64,000 nt of DNA, from positions 1 through 64,000 of the forward strand of contig JARWBI010000011.1 of assembly GCA_029846755.1 (NCBI GenBank), written 5' to 3'. A program made the position numbers and the translations under genes. This DNA comes from Falsirhodobacter flavus (GTDB lineage: Bacteria; Pseudomonadota; Alphaproteobacteria; Rhodobacterales; Rhodobacteraceae). Below are positions 43,408 to 50,706 of the stretch, piece by piece. Under the pieces are notes generated by a model. That model worked only from the letters and a program-made list of their open reading frames with translations, did no database searches and was not told where the DNA came from. How positions within the stretch are numbered: position 1 is the stretch's first letter; every line of letters begins with the position of its first letter.

Positions 43408-44241
43408 TCAATACCGCTCGCCTACGGGGATTTTCGTGACGACATGAACCCGCTCCAGGATCACGTCCTCGGTGAGAAGACCGCCGCCCAGAAGCTCGAC
43501 CACGCCAGATTGCGGCTCGACCAAAGCGATGAAGGGGCGGGGATTGTCGGCAAGGCCGAGCTTTTTGAGTTGGCCGGTATCGACCACGGCATTCGGGAAC
43601 ATCGGGTGGAACGAGCCATCGACCGTCACAACGATCGGCTCGATCCCGAAGTTGGCCTGCATCCGCGCAATGACATCGAGTTGCGGGGTGCAAAGACCGC
43701 AGGTCGCGGCATCCTCGACCACAACCATGAATCCGAGATTGGCGGCCGCCTCGACCAGCGAGCTTTCCCGCGCAACGCGGATCTGGTCCTGATAGACCGC
43801 GCCGCCCATCTGACTGATCGGAAAGCGCGTGTTGATGTCCAGTTCCGGCGTCTTGAACAGCACACGTTGCCATGTGTCCGTGAAGGCCGTCGCCATGCGG
43901 CTCATTTCCTGCTGCGCGTGCATGTAGGTCTGCACGTTTTCCGGCGTCGGCTCCATGATTGCGCGGTTCTTCAGCTCGTCCAGATCCTTGCGGTATTGCT
44001 CGATCTGTTCGGTGTAGGTGGGCGGCGCGGGCGGCGGCGCGGCGGGTGCCGGTGCTGGCGGGGCTGCGGCTTCTTCTTCGGCTTCCTTTTCGGGGTCGCA
44101 GTAGAAATTCCAGCCGTTCTTGATCGCATCGCCGCAATACCCGAAGGCTGCGCCCTCGCCCGTCCGCGCAAGGGCCGGTGCGGGGGAAAGCAGCGCGGCC
44201 AGCGCCGCGCCGAAGACCAGACGGCGGCGGGCGTCAGACAT
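43408..44241 (-). CDS. traF: TraF thioredoxin-like pilus assembly protein
   Basis: A 277-residue periplasmic protein: signal peptide, the TraF-type GWNFYCDPEKE motif (residues 43-53), a Pro/Ala linker, and a C-terminal thioredoxin-like domain with a CGLC pair at residues 181-184. F TraF lacks a CxxC motif, so this version may be redox-active. It would support folding of cysteine-rich TraH, TraU and TraN. Overlaps the following thioredoxin gene start region by eight bases. Confidence 0.85.
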   Translation of the reverse strand: MSDARRRLVFGAALAALLSPAPALARTGEGAAFGYCGDAIKNGWNFYCDPEKEAEEEAAAPPAPAPAAPPPAPPTYTEQIEQYRKDLDELKNRAIMEPTPENVQTYMHAQQEMSRMATAFTDTWQRVLFKTPELDINTRFPISQMGGAVYQDQIRVARESSLVEAAANLGFMVVVEDAATCGLCTPQLDVIARMQANFGIEPIVVTVDGSFHPMFPNAVVDTGQLKKLGLADNPRPFIALVEPQSGVVELLGGGLLTEDVILERVHVVTKIPVGERY

Positions 44242-44644
44242 ATCCTGCCTCCTGCGCCTGAAGGAGAACCGACTGGATTTGCCCGAGATAGGAACGCGGG
44301 TTCCGAAAGCCGGTGATCTGGTGGATCATTTCCTGTGTCGGCAGATGCACGAAGACCAGCGTCGGAAGCTGGATGATGTCCTTGGCGATCGGATGCCCCG
44401 CCGCCTCCACGAAGTCGGCATAGGGCGGGATTGGCTTGCCATCCTGCGAGGCGATCAGCACAGGAATGCTGGCCGGTTCCGCCGAGGCAAAGAGCGTGTT
44501 CGACGCGGCCTTGCAGAACGGGCACCAGCTTGCGCCAACAAGGATCAGGCCGATGGGCCGTTCCCGCATCGGCTGTGCGGCGGCAGGCACGGCGACCGCC
44601 AGCGGCAGGGCGGCAGCGGCAAGGATAAGGTCACGGCGTTTCAT
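44234..44644 (-). CDS. Periplasmic thioredoxin-fold protein (CPFC)
   Basis: A 136-residue protein with a signal sequence of Tat-like appearance (MKRRDLILAAAALPLAVAV) and an active site GASWCPFCKAA with cysteines at residues 41 and 44. A cis-Pro-type segment (LPTLVFVH) follows. It plays the role that TrbB has in F, although I would not call it TrbB on sequence alone. Located between traN and traF, and overlapping traF, in the heart of the disulfide-rich part of the operon. Confidence 0.8.
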   Translation of the reverse strand: MKRRDLILAAAALPLAVAVPAAAQPMRERPIGLILVGASWCPFCKAASNTLFASAEPASIPVLIASQDGKPIPPYADFVEAAGHPIAKDIIQLPTLVFVHLPTQEMIHQITGFRNPRSYLGQIQSVLLQAQEAGYV

Positions 44645-44648
44645 GTGG

Positions 44649-47024
44649 TCACTCCCCTTCCGAAATCTCGCCTGCCGTCAGTTCGAGGCGGTCCTTGAGG
44701 TAATCCGTCACCATGTCGCTCGTCGGCACGGCGGCATCGTTCATCATGTCTTCGAAGGCTTCCGAGAGGTCGATCTGATCCCAATCGATCGTGTCGATCT
44801 GATCGAGTGGCAGGCCGTCGCAGCTCGGGTTTTTCGCACTTCCGAAGCCGGTGCCCGAAAGGCGGCGGATCTCTTTCTGGAAGACCATGCCGAGCTGGCT
44901 GTTGAAGGTGCAGTAGCCGCGCCGCTTCTGGACGCACACCCCGAGGACTTTGCGCGAACAGTATGTGCCGAGGTAGACCGCCGCCTTGGCCTGAACGCGG
45001 TCCATCAGCGCAAGCTCGCTTTCCGAGCAATCCCCGATAACGCCATTGGCCCATCCGCTGTCACGGCAGCAGTTGATGGTGCCGAGCGCCCCGACCTTGC
45101 AGTTGCGGGCCGTGCCCGAGAACATGGTCACGCTCTGAAGGTCGAGGGACTTTTCCGTATCCTTGGCGGCTTCATCGAGAACGGTCAGCCATGCCGCCGC
45201 ATTGGCAAAATCGGTGTTGGCCTCGTGGTCGATGCCTTCGCAAAGGCCGCCCACGCAGACGTTCATCGCCGTGCATTCGGACGGCATCTGCATCCCGCCG
45301 CCGCAGCGGTAGCCGTATTCCCAATGGCGGCATTCAACCGGCGCTTCGCCTTCTTCCTCGTCATAGCTGAGGCAGGTCTTGGAAATCACTTCGCAGGAGG
45401 CATCTGCTTCGAACGGGCCGCAATCGGAATGGTTGCCCGCCGCGCCGTCGATGCACTGGTAGCTTTGTTCATACTGCCAGCACTCGCGGGAAACCGGAAA
45501 GCCCATGATCGTGCGGACTTCTTCCCCTACGACGCAGGTCGTCTCGCCCGAGACACAGTTGAGATCACCGGCCAGCGCATCGCAGCGATTAACCAGCTTG
45601 TCTTCGATGCGGTCGATCTTGGATTCGAGCAGCAAGGCCGGTTTGTGGTCGGTCAGATCGTTGAGGCAGGAATAGTTGAACCGCTCCAGGCTGCATTCGC
45701 CGTTCTCCGTGACCATGCAGCGGCTGCCGAGTTCGGTGCAGGCGGCCGTCTCGCGCAGACCCGAGCATTGGTCATTGTCAGGGCAGTAGTATTCCTGGCT
45801 TTTCCGCAGGCAGCGCGGGGGCACGACGCAGGACCGCTGGACGCCGTGGAAGATGCCGGTGTGATTGTTCGGGGCGGTATGGGTGCCGTTCTGGCCGACG
45901 CGCTTGTAGATGCACTCGAAGGAGACAAATTCGTTTTCCTGAATGCCAAGGTTGGCCCCGTTCCACCACAAACGGCCGCCATCCGACCAGCCGTAGAAAT
46001 TTCCGCTTTCCGCGCCGAGGTATCCGCCAGCGGGCGGATCATTCATCATCATGTCCCGGCCCTCTTTCTTGAAGCGAATGATGCCGCAGACACGGCTGGA
46101 AAAGCCGCCGTTGCAGTAGCCGTGGGCCTTGTAGATCCAACCGCCGTTGTGATGTTCGTGATCGACGGGGCTACAGCATTTGCGCGAGCAGCCCATGTGC
46201 TCGCCCTTCCAGAAGTAGCACATGCTTTCGTCGCGGCCGGACGATCCCCAATACATCTCGCGGGGGCGCCCCTGAATGGGCTGACCGTTCTCGTCTTCGA
46301 AGTAGTAGCCAACCCAAGGCTCACGAAGGGCCACTTCTTCTTCTTCGAGGCAGGTTTCGCCCGAGGGCGAGCAGGACGAAGCCTCATTGCCGTCCGGCAG
46401 ATCGGCCACGTTGCATTCGCCATTGTGATCCGTGTCGCATTCGACGGTGACGGTCGTATCCGCGACTTCGCAGCGCCACGTATCCAGCCGGTCGATCTCT
46501 ACCTCACGGTCGATCTTGCAGCCTTGGGTCGCGGTCTGCGCATGGACATCGCAATACCGCTCGAAGGGTTCGAGGACCGAGAAATCCGCGAAGTTGCAGG
46601 CCGGATTTTCCGTCACGTCCGACTGGAAATACTGCCCTGCGATGTCTTCGGCTTCGGTATGGGCCTTGTCGGCATTGGTGATGCCGATGTGGTCGGTGGG
46701 AATGTCGTATTGCGGACGCAGATCGATGCTGTCGATCATGTCCTCATAAACGCCAGCCGCCGTGGTGCCGCCCGTCAGGGCATCCTTGGTGCGGGCGTCG
46801 ATGTTGCCCTTGTTGATCGAGGTTTCCGGCGTGTCAGTGCCCTCATAGATCGGCAGCGCGTTATCGATCCCGCCTTGGGTGAAAACGGACGAGCCGGAGC
46901 CAAGCCGCGAGGCATTGCCCGCAGCTTTTGCCCGCGCTGTCGGATCGAACGCTTCCTGCGCCTGAAGCGCAGTGCCGATGGTCATGGCCGAGACGGCAAT
47001 CAGGAGAGCGCGGGCGAGTTTCAT
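44649..47024 (-). CDS. traN: TraN outer-membrane mating-pair stabilisation protein
   Basis: A 791-residue exported protein with signal peptide (ARALLIAVSAMTIGTALQA) and very many cysteines distributed through its length (for example CRKSQEYYCPDNDQCSG and CVGGLCEG). This matches TraN, which contacts recipient receptors and stabilises mating pairs. The cysteine content explains the thiol oxidoreductases nearby. Long frames on the opposite strand are artefacts of codon bias. Its start overlaps the trbC stop. Confidence 0.88.
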   Translation of the reverse strand: MKLARALLIAVSAMTIGTALQAQEAFDPTARAKAAGNASRLGSGSSVFTQGGIDNALPIYEGTDTPETSINKGNIDARTKDALTGGTTAAGVYEDMIDSIDLRPQYDIPTDHIGITNADKAHTEAEDIAGQYFQSDVTENPACNFADFSVLEPFERYCDVHAQTATQGCKIDREVEIDRLDTWRCEVADTTVTVECDTDHNGECNVADLPDGNEASSCSPSGETCLEEEEVALREPWVGYYFEDENGQPIQGRPREMYWGSSGRDESMCYFWKGEHMGCSRKCCSPVDHEHHNGGWIYKAHGYCNGGFSSRVCGIIRFKKEGRDMMMNDPPAGGYLGAESGNFYGWSDGGRLWWNGANLGIQENEFVSFECIYKRVGQNGTHTAPNNHTGIFHGVQRSCVVPPRCLRKSQEYYCPDNDQCSGLRETAACTELGSRCMVTENGECSLERFNYSCLNDLTDHKPALLLESKIDRIEDKLVNRCDALAGDLNCVSGETTCVVGEEVRTIMGFPVSRECWQYEQSYQCIDGAAGNHSDCGPFEADASCEVISKTCLSYDEEEGEAPVECRHWEYGYRCGGGMQMPSECTAMNVCVGGLCEGIDHEANTDFANAAAWLTVLDEAAKDTEKSLDLQSVTMFSGTARNCKVGALGTINCCRDSGWANGVIGDCSESELALMDRVQAKAAVYLGTYCSRKVLGVCVQKRRGYCTFNSQLGMVFQKEIRRLSGTGFGSAKNPSCDGLPLDQIDTIDWDQIDLSEAFEDMMNDAAVPTSDMVTDYLKDRLELTAGEISEGE

Positions 47025-47779
47025 GGCTGCTTTGCCTCTCCCAGAGCCTTCGCGACATGCGGCGCATCGCCATTGCCGGCGGCAATGATGCGAAGGGCGG
47101 TTTCTACGGGAATGTTGCCGGACAGGCGGTCATGCGCGGGCGGGATGTCCAGCTCGCAAGCGGGCGTCGAGCAGGTTTGCAGATCTTCGGCCAGCACGAC
47201 GAGGACCGGAACGGAGGTGATGTCGAACCGCTTGAACAGCGTCGGATCGATGGCGAAGGCTTCGCCCATTTCATCCTGGCCGAACACTTCCTCCAGCTTG
47301 GCCCGCGTGTCGAAGACCGAGTTGTTGACAAAGCCGCGGAAGGCGATGGTCAGCCCGTGCGCGGTTGCTTCCTGCATCATCTGGCGCAGGGATTGGGCAG
47401 GCATGGAGAAGCTGGCAAACAGGATCGCTTCAGTCTGGGCGTATTTCTCGCCTTCCGCCTCGGGGATCTGTTCGTCTTCGGCATTCAGAAGGGCGCGGAC
47501 ACGCGGATCGTTCAGCGCGCGTTCGCGGATGCCTTCCAGATCGGTGATCTCCACGCCCGCCTGCGGCGGCTGGATGGTCAGGCTGTCGGCCAGCGCATCG
47601 CCGCGCTTTTCTGCATCCCGCACGATGGTTTCGACCGGAACACGGATTTGCCCTGTTGCCCCCGGCGCATAGACCACGGGCGGTTCTTCAGGGGCGTCCT
47701 GCGCCAGTGCAGGGCCAGCGAACAATGCCGCGCCAAGCATCAGAGTGCGCAGCAATTTCTTTTCCGCCACATTAGCCAT
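47021..47779 (-). CDS. trbC: TrbC-type pilus assembly protein (F-type)
   Basis: A 252-residue periplasmic protein with signal peptide (LLRTLMLGAALFAGPALAQ) and the F-type TrbC domain (ILFASFSMPAQSLRQMM, then GLTIAFRGFVNN and FDITSVPVLVV), which has a thioredoxin-like look. ATG 47779 lies inside the end of traU, a 40-base overlap. Needed for pilus assembly in F. The open frame to 48160 is not coding. Confidence 0.85.
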   Translation of the reverse strand: MANVAEKKLLRTLMLGAALFAGPALAQDAPEEPPVVYAPGATGQIRVPVETIVRDAEKRGDALADSLTIQPPQAGVEITDLEGIRERALNDPRVRALLNAEDEQIPEAEGEKYAQTEAILFASFSMPAQSLRQMMQEATAHGLTIAFRGFVNNSVFDTRAKLEEVFGQDEMGEAFAIDPTLFKRFDITSVPVLVVLAEDLQTCSTPACELDIPPAHDRLSGNIPVETALRIIAAGNGDAPHVAKALGEAKQP

Positions 47780-48732
47780 CCGAAGCTCTCCCCTTTGTAT
47801 GGATATTCCCGCATTGAATCGATCATCTGCGTGCTGGACCCGAGCGGGCCGCAGGCATAGCGCCCGCTGGTCACAGCGCGGGGCCGCGTCAGTTGCAGCC
47901 GGTATTGGGATTTCTTGATGATCGGCGCGATGTCCGGTGTGCAAAGCGCCTGACTGCTGGAACTGGTGTTCCGCGCCAGCCCGAGCCGGTGTTGCCGCGC
48001 AATCATCTTGGCCGTCACCGTCTCGGACGCCTGCACCCCGCCGTAATGGGCGTTGGAATCCCCCGTGATCGGGTAGAGGCTGCCCTGACAGCCATTGCAC
48101 CAAAAGAGCTGATCGAGGGGCAGACCGCCGCTGGACGAGCGCACGCAATCGGCGGCGCAAGCGGCCAGCGCCACAGGGTTCGCGAACAGGATCGCTTCGG
48201 GATTGACGATGTTGTTCAGCTCAGGATCTTGCCAGAGCGGATCGAACTCGCTGATGTAGGCAACGTCGAAGGTCGTGTTTTCGAGGCAGAGGCCATCGAC
48301 CACCGTCCCGAGCCAGCTAATCAGCGGATAGTAGTAGTAATGCACCTGCCACTTGCTGCCCGTGGCATCGCCGCCGCTGCTGGTGACAGAGGATTTTCCG
48401 ACCGAGAACAGGCCAAGGTCCGCCTCGAAGCCCATGTTGACGAAGCAGCCCGCCTCATTGGCGACATCCGTCAGGCGGGCCGGTTCCCAAAGACCGATCG
48501 CAAGGCCGATGCGGGGCGGAACGCCGGGGCAGATGCAGACCGGCAGCGACGGGTTCGACGTGTCGGGGCGGCTCCCCAAGACGCGGATCGCGCCTATGGA
48601 GATCGGGAAGATGCAATCCCAACACACTTCGCTGATGGGATTGAGGAATTTGGCGTTGCACTTGGCCCAGACTTCCTCACCGATGACGGTCAGGCTCAGG
48701 GCAAAGGCGAGGATTTGGAACAGGCGTTTCAT
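47740..48732 (-). CDS. traU: TraU conjugal transfer protein
   Basis: A 330-residue exported, cysteine-rich protein: FLNPISEVCWDCIFPISIG near the N terminus, CICPGVPPRIGLAIGLWEP, and GLPLDQLFWCNGCQGSLYP, all hallmark TraU blocks. It is required for DNA transfer more than for pilus growth in F. Starts with a clear signal peptide at ATG 48732, overlapping the traW stop by four bases. The cysteine count predicts dependence on the DsbA-like proteins. Confidence 0.92.
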   Translation of the reverse strand: MKRLFQILAFALSLTVIGEEVWAKCNAKFLNPISEVCWDCIFPISIGAIRVLGSRPDTSNPSLPVCICPGVPPRIGLAIGLWEPARLTDVANEAGCFVNMGFEADLGLFSVGKSSVTSSGGDATGSKWQVHYYYYPLISWLGTVVDGLCLENTTFDVAYISEFDPLWQDPELNNIVNPEAILFANPVALAACAADCVRSSSGGLPLDQLFWCNGCQGSLYPITGDSNAHYGGVQASETVTAKMIARQHRLGLARNTSSSSQALCTPDIAPIIKKSQYRLQLTRPRAVTSGRYACGPLGSSTQMIDSMREYPYKGESFGWLMWRKRNCCAL

Positions 48733-49373
48733 TGCCCCTCCCCCTCGACCGGAATTTCCTCGATCAGAAGCATGGGATCGGCGCGGGTGATGAGTGTCGG
48801 CAACCGCTCGATCCCGAACCGATCCACGATGACGCCCTGCTGGTCGAACCAGAACCGGCGTCCATGCGCCCGCCCGAGTTCGAGGGGGGCGCCCTTCGCA
48901 ATGACGATGAGCGTGTCCAGCTCGTCGCCTTCCGCCAGTGCGTAGTCCACCTGGGCGGGGGCATCGCCGTCGATGACGACAATCCGTTTGGAGAAGCTGG
49001 AATGCTCCAGCGGGTTGATGCGCGTTCCGGCTGGCGCGAAGACCCTGCCCTCGTGATCGGTCAGGTCGCGGTCCAGCGTGATCGAGGGGTCAAACTCGAA
49101 AGCGCGGTATTCTTCTGCGGGGGGCAGGATCGCGCCAATGGCAGGACGGGCGATGTAATCGCGCGTCGTCTGCTGCATGTCGCGTTCCATCTGTTCCAGC
49201 CCGCCGTTTTCCTCCATCGCCCGAAAGCGGGATATGATTTCTTCGAGGAAATCGGGTTCCTCGATCGGGAACACCGTCCCGTAGCTTCCGAAGTTTTTTG
49301 CAGATGCGGCGCTGGCAAGACCTGCGGTCAGGGCCAGCGCAACCATCACTGCCCGTCCGGTGTGTCGGCCCAT
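48729..49373 (-). CDS. traW: TraW pilus assembly protein
   Basis: A 214-residue periplasmic protein; signal peptide (VMVALALTAGLASAASA) then the TraW-type opening GSYGTVFPIEEPDFLEEI. Further TraW-like segments are RDLTDHEGRVFAPAGTRINPL and RFWFDQQGVIVDRFGIERLP. ATG 49373 is chosen for a normal signal peptide; an upstream ATG at 49391 lies further inside the S26 peptidase gene. Overlaps that gene by 28 bases. Confidence 0.88.
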   Translation of the reverse strand: MGRHTGRAVMVALALTAGLASAASAKNFGSYGTVFPIEEPDFLEEIISRFRAMEENGGLEQMERDMQQTTRDYIARPAIGAILPPAEEYRAFEFDPSITLDRDLTDHEGRVFAPAGTRINPLEHSSFSKRIVVIDGDAPAQVDYALAEGDELDTLIVIAKGAPLELGRAHGRRFWFDQQGVIVDRFGIERLPTLITRADPMLLIEEIPVEGEGQ

Positions 49374-49882
49374 GCCTTCAGCTCCTTCCAATGGGGGATT
49401 GCGTTGGTGCCGAAGCCCACGGCGGCGATCTTGTCGCGGGCGAACAGGCCGATATTGGCGTAGCGGCTATCGAGGCTGTCGGCGCTGGTGCCGAAGGCGG
49501 CATACATGCCGTCAGGGATCACGCCTTCGGCCAGCGCGGGCGCGAACGGTTTGCCGTCGCGCTGCGCAATCTCGAAGCAGGTGCCATGCACACAGACATT
49601 GCCCGCGTCGTCATGGGTGATGACATCGCCCGGAAGCCCGAGAACCTGCTTTGTGAAGTAGAAGCCTTCGAACCTCTCGGCATAGACGGCGGGCGGTTCG
49701 GCCGCGATGATCGCGCCATGCCAGATCGTCTTCGGCCAGCCCCACATGACATAGGCATTATGGGGCAGCGAGGACGAACCGTTCAGGTTGATGCGGACGG
49801 TGTTCAGCGCCCAGAAGCCGGTGACGACAAAGAGCGATCCAGCAACAATCGCGCCCCATTTTGCGGTTTTGAGCGCGGTCAT
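49346..49882 (-). CDS. S26-family signal peptidase (TraF/LepB-type), putative pilin maturase
   Basis: A 178-residue membrane-anchored peptidase. One N-terminal membrane segment is followed by the catalytic serine motif NGSSSLPHNAY (probable Ser38), the catalytic lysine in FYFTKQVLGLPGD (Lys78) and the late FGTSADSLDSRYANIG box, as in IncP TraF and LepB. It probably trims the TraA pilin precursor or its leader. F itself uses host LepB and TraQ, so a dedicated peptidase within an F-type operon is a feature of this lineage. Overlaps trbI by four bases. Confidence 0.85.
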   Translation of the reverse strand: MTALKTAKWGAIVAGSLFVVTGFWALNTVRINLNGSSSLPHNAYVMWGWPKTIWHGAIIAAEPPAVYAERFEGFYFTKQVLGLPGDVITHDDAGNVCVHGTCFEIAQRDGKPFAPALAEGVIPDGMYAAFGTSADSLDSRYANIGLFARDKIAAVGFGTNAIPHWKELKAWADTPDGQ

Positions 49883-50238
49883 TCTGCCATCGCCTCGCGC
49901 ACAACGAGTTCGGTGATGTCCTGTGCGCCCGCCAGCACCGAGGCGGAATTGACGACGATGACGGCATTCTCGGCCGCGACCCGCTCGATCGCGGCGTTGA
50001 GGCGTTTCTGAAACGCCATCGCCTCCACCTCGTAATCCGCATCCTCCATGTCGCGGCGGTCGCCATCCTGAATGAAGGCAAGCACGGCCTGACTGGCATC
50101 GATCGTGACGATGCCCTGCGGCAGACCGACAGGCTGCGTCATCAGAACGATGGTCAGGGTGACGGCGATGCTGACCAGTGCGGTCATGACGAGTTCGGTG
50201 ACGCGCATCAGAGAGCTACGGGATTTTTCGGATGCCAT
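49879..50238 (-). CDS. trbI: TrbI-type protein (F-type)
   Basis: A 119-residue inner-membrane protein: one membrane segment (LVMTALVSIAVTLTIVLMT) then a periplasmic helical part (QGIVTIDASQAVLAFIQD, FQKRLNAAIERVAAENAVIV). The order TraC ... TrbI-TraW-TraU matches F, where TrbI affects pilus retraction and length. Family assignment rests on size, topology and position. Confidence 0.75.
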   Translation of the reverse strand: MASEKSRSSLMRVTELVMTALVSIAVTLTIVLMTQPVGLPQGIVTIDASQAVLAFIQDGDRRDMEDADYEVEAMAFQKRLNAAIERVAAENAVIVVNSASVLAGAQDITELVVREAMAE

Positions 50239-50251
50239 GATGATCCTCCGT

Positions 50252-50413
50252 CTAGGGCTGACGTGTCAGGGGGGGAGTGTCCGGATCGGCGGTGACGGCC
50301 AGATCCGCATCGCGCACAAGGCGGTCGATATGCGCCTGTTTCTCTGCGGGGGTCAGGCTGGTTTCGCTGAAGGACAGTTCCAGTTCGCGCAGCAGTTCGG
50401 TGTGATCGGTCAT
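50252..50413 (-). CDS. Very small acidic protein (53 aa) of the tra operon
   Basis: ATG 50413 overlaps the preceding stop by four bases and the frame ends at TAG 50252, 13 bases before trbI. The product is helical and acidic (LLRELELSFSETSLTPAEKQ) with no membrane segment. Not recognised; its position corresponds to that of small unassigned genes between traC and trbI in F-like operons. Confidence 0.6.
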   Translation of the reverse strand: MTDHTELLRELELSFSETSLTPAEKQAHIDRLVRDADLAVTADPDTPPLTRQP

Positions 50414-50706
50414 GGACGGAATCCCCGCGTGATGACCGTGCGGCGCGGGCCCGCCTTCGGAGAGGCAGGCGCAAACTTGTCGAGATAGCTGCGGCGTTCC
50501 TTGCACCAGACCTTGTAGGGATAATGGGCGCGGCGGCCGAACGGGAACGCGGCATCGATCGCCGCCGTCCGGTCCTCGATGCTGCAATCACGCGGCAGGC
50601 TGTCGTGGACCGACTGGATGACTTCGCGGGCCTGATCGGCCCACGAACGGGTGTCATCGGTGGTTTCCGCCTTCGGCTTTTTCAGATCGTCGCGGCTGAT
50701 CCTCAT
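50410..50706 (-). CDS. Small basic protein (98 aa) of the tra operon
   Basis: ATG 50706 overlaps the traC stop by four bases. Soluble, with a charged N terminus (MRISRDDLKKPKAETTDDTR), a central helix (WADQAREVIQSVHDSL) and the segment HYPYKVWCKERRSYL. No signal peptide, so it acts in the cytoplasm, perhaps with the TraC ATPase. No family was recognised. Confidence 0.65.
   Translation of the reverse strand: MRISRDDLKKPKAETTDDTRSWADQAREVIQSVHDSLPRDCSIEDRTAAIDAAFPFGRRAHYPYKVWCKERRSYLDKFAPASPKAGPRRTVITRGFRP

Noticed and set aside
42005..44137. A 710-codon version of traH beginning inside traF
   Set aside because: The extra 247 residues overlap TraF in another frame; the signal peptide at 43396 marks the start.
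44436..47672. A 1078-codon open frame on the plus strand opposite traN and trbC
   Set aside because: It is antisense to clearly recognisable TraN and TrbC, has no domain, and arises from high-G+C third-position bias.
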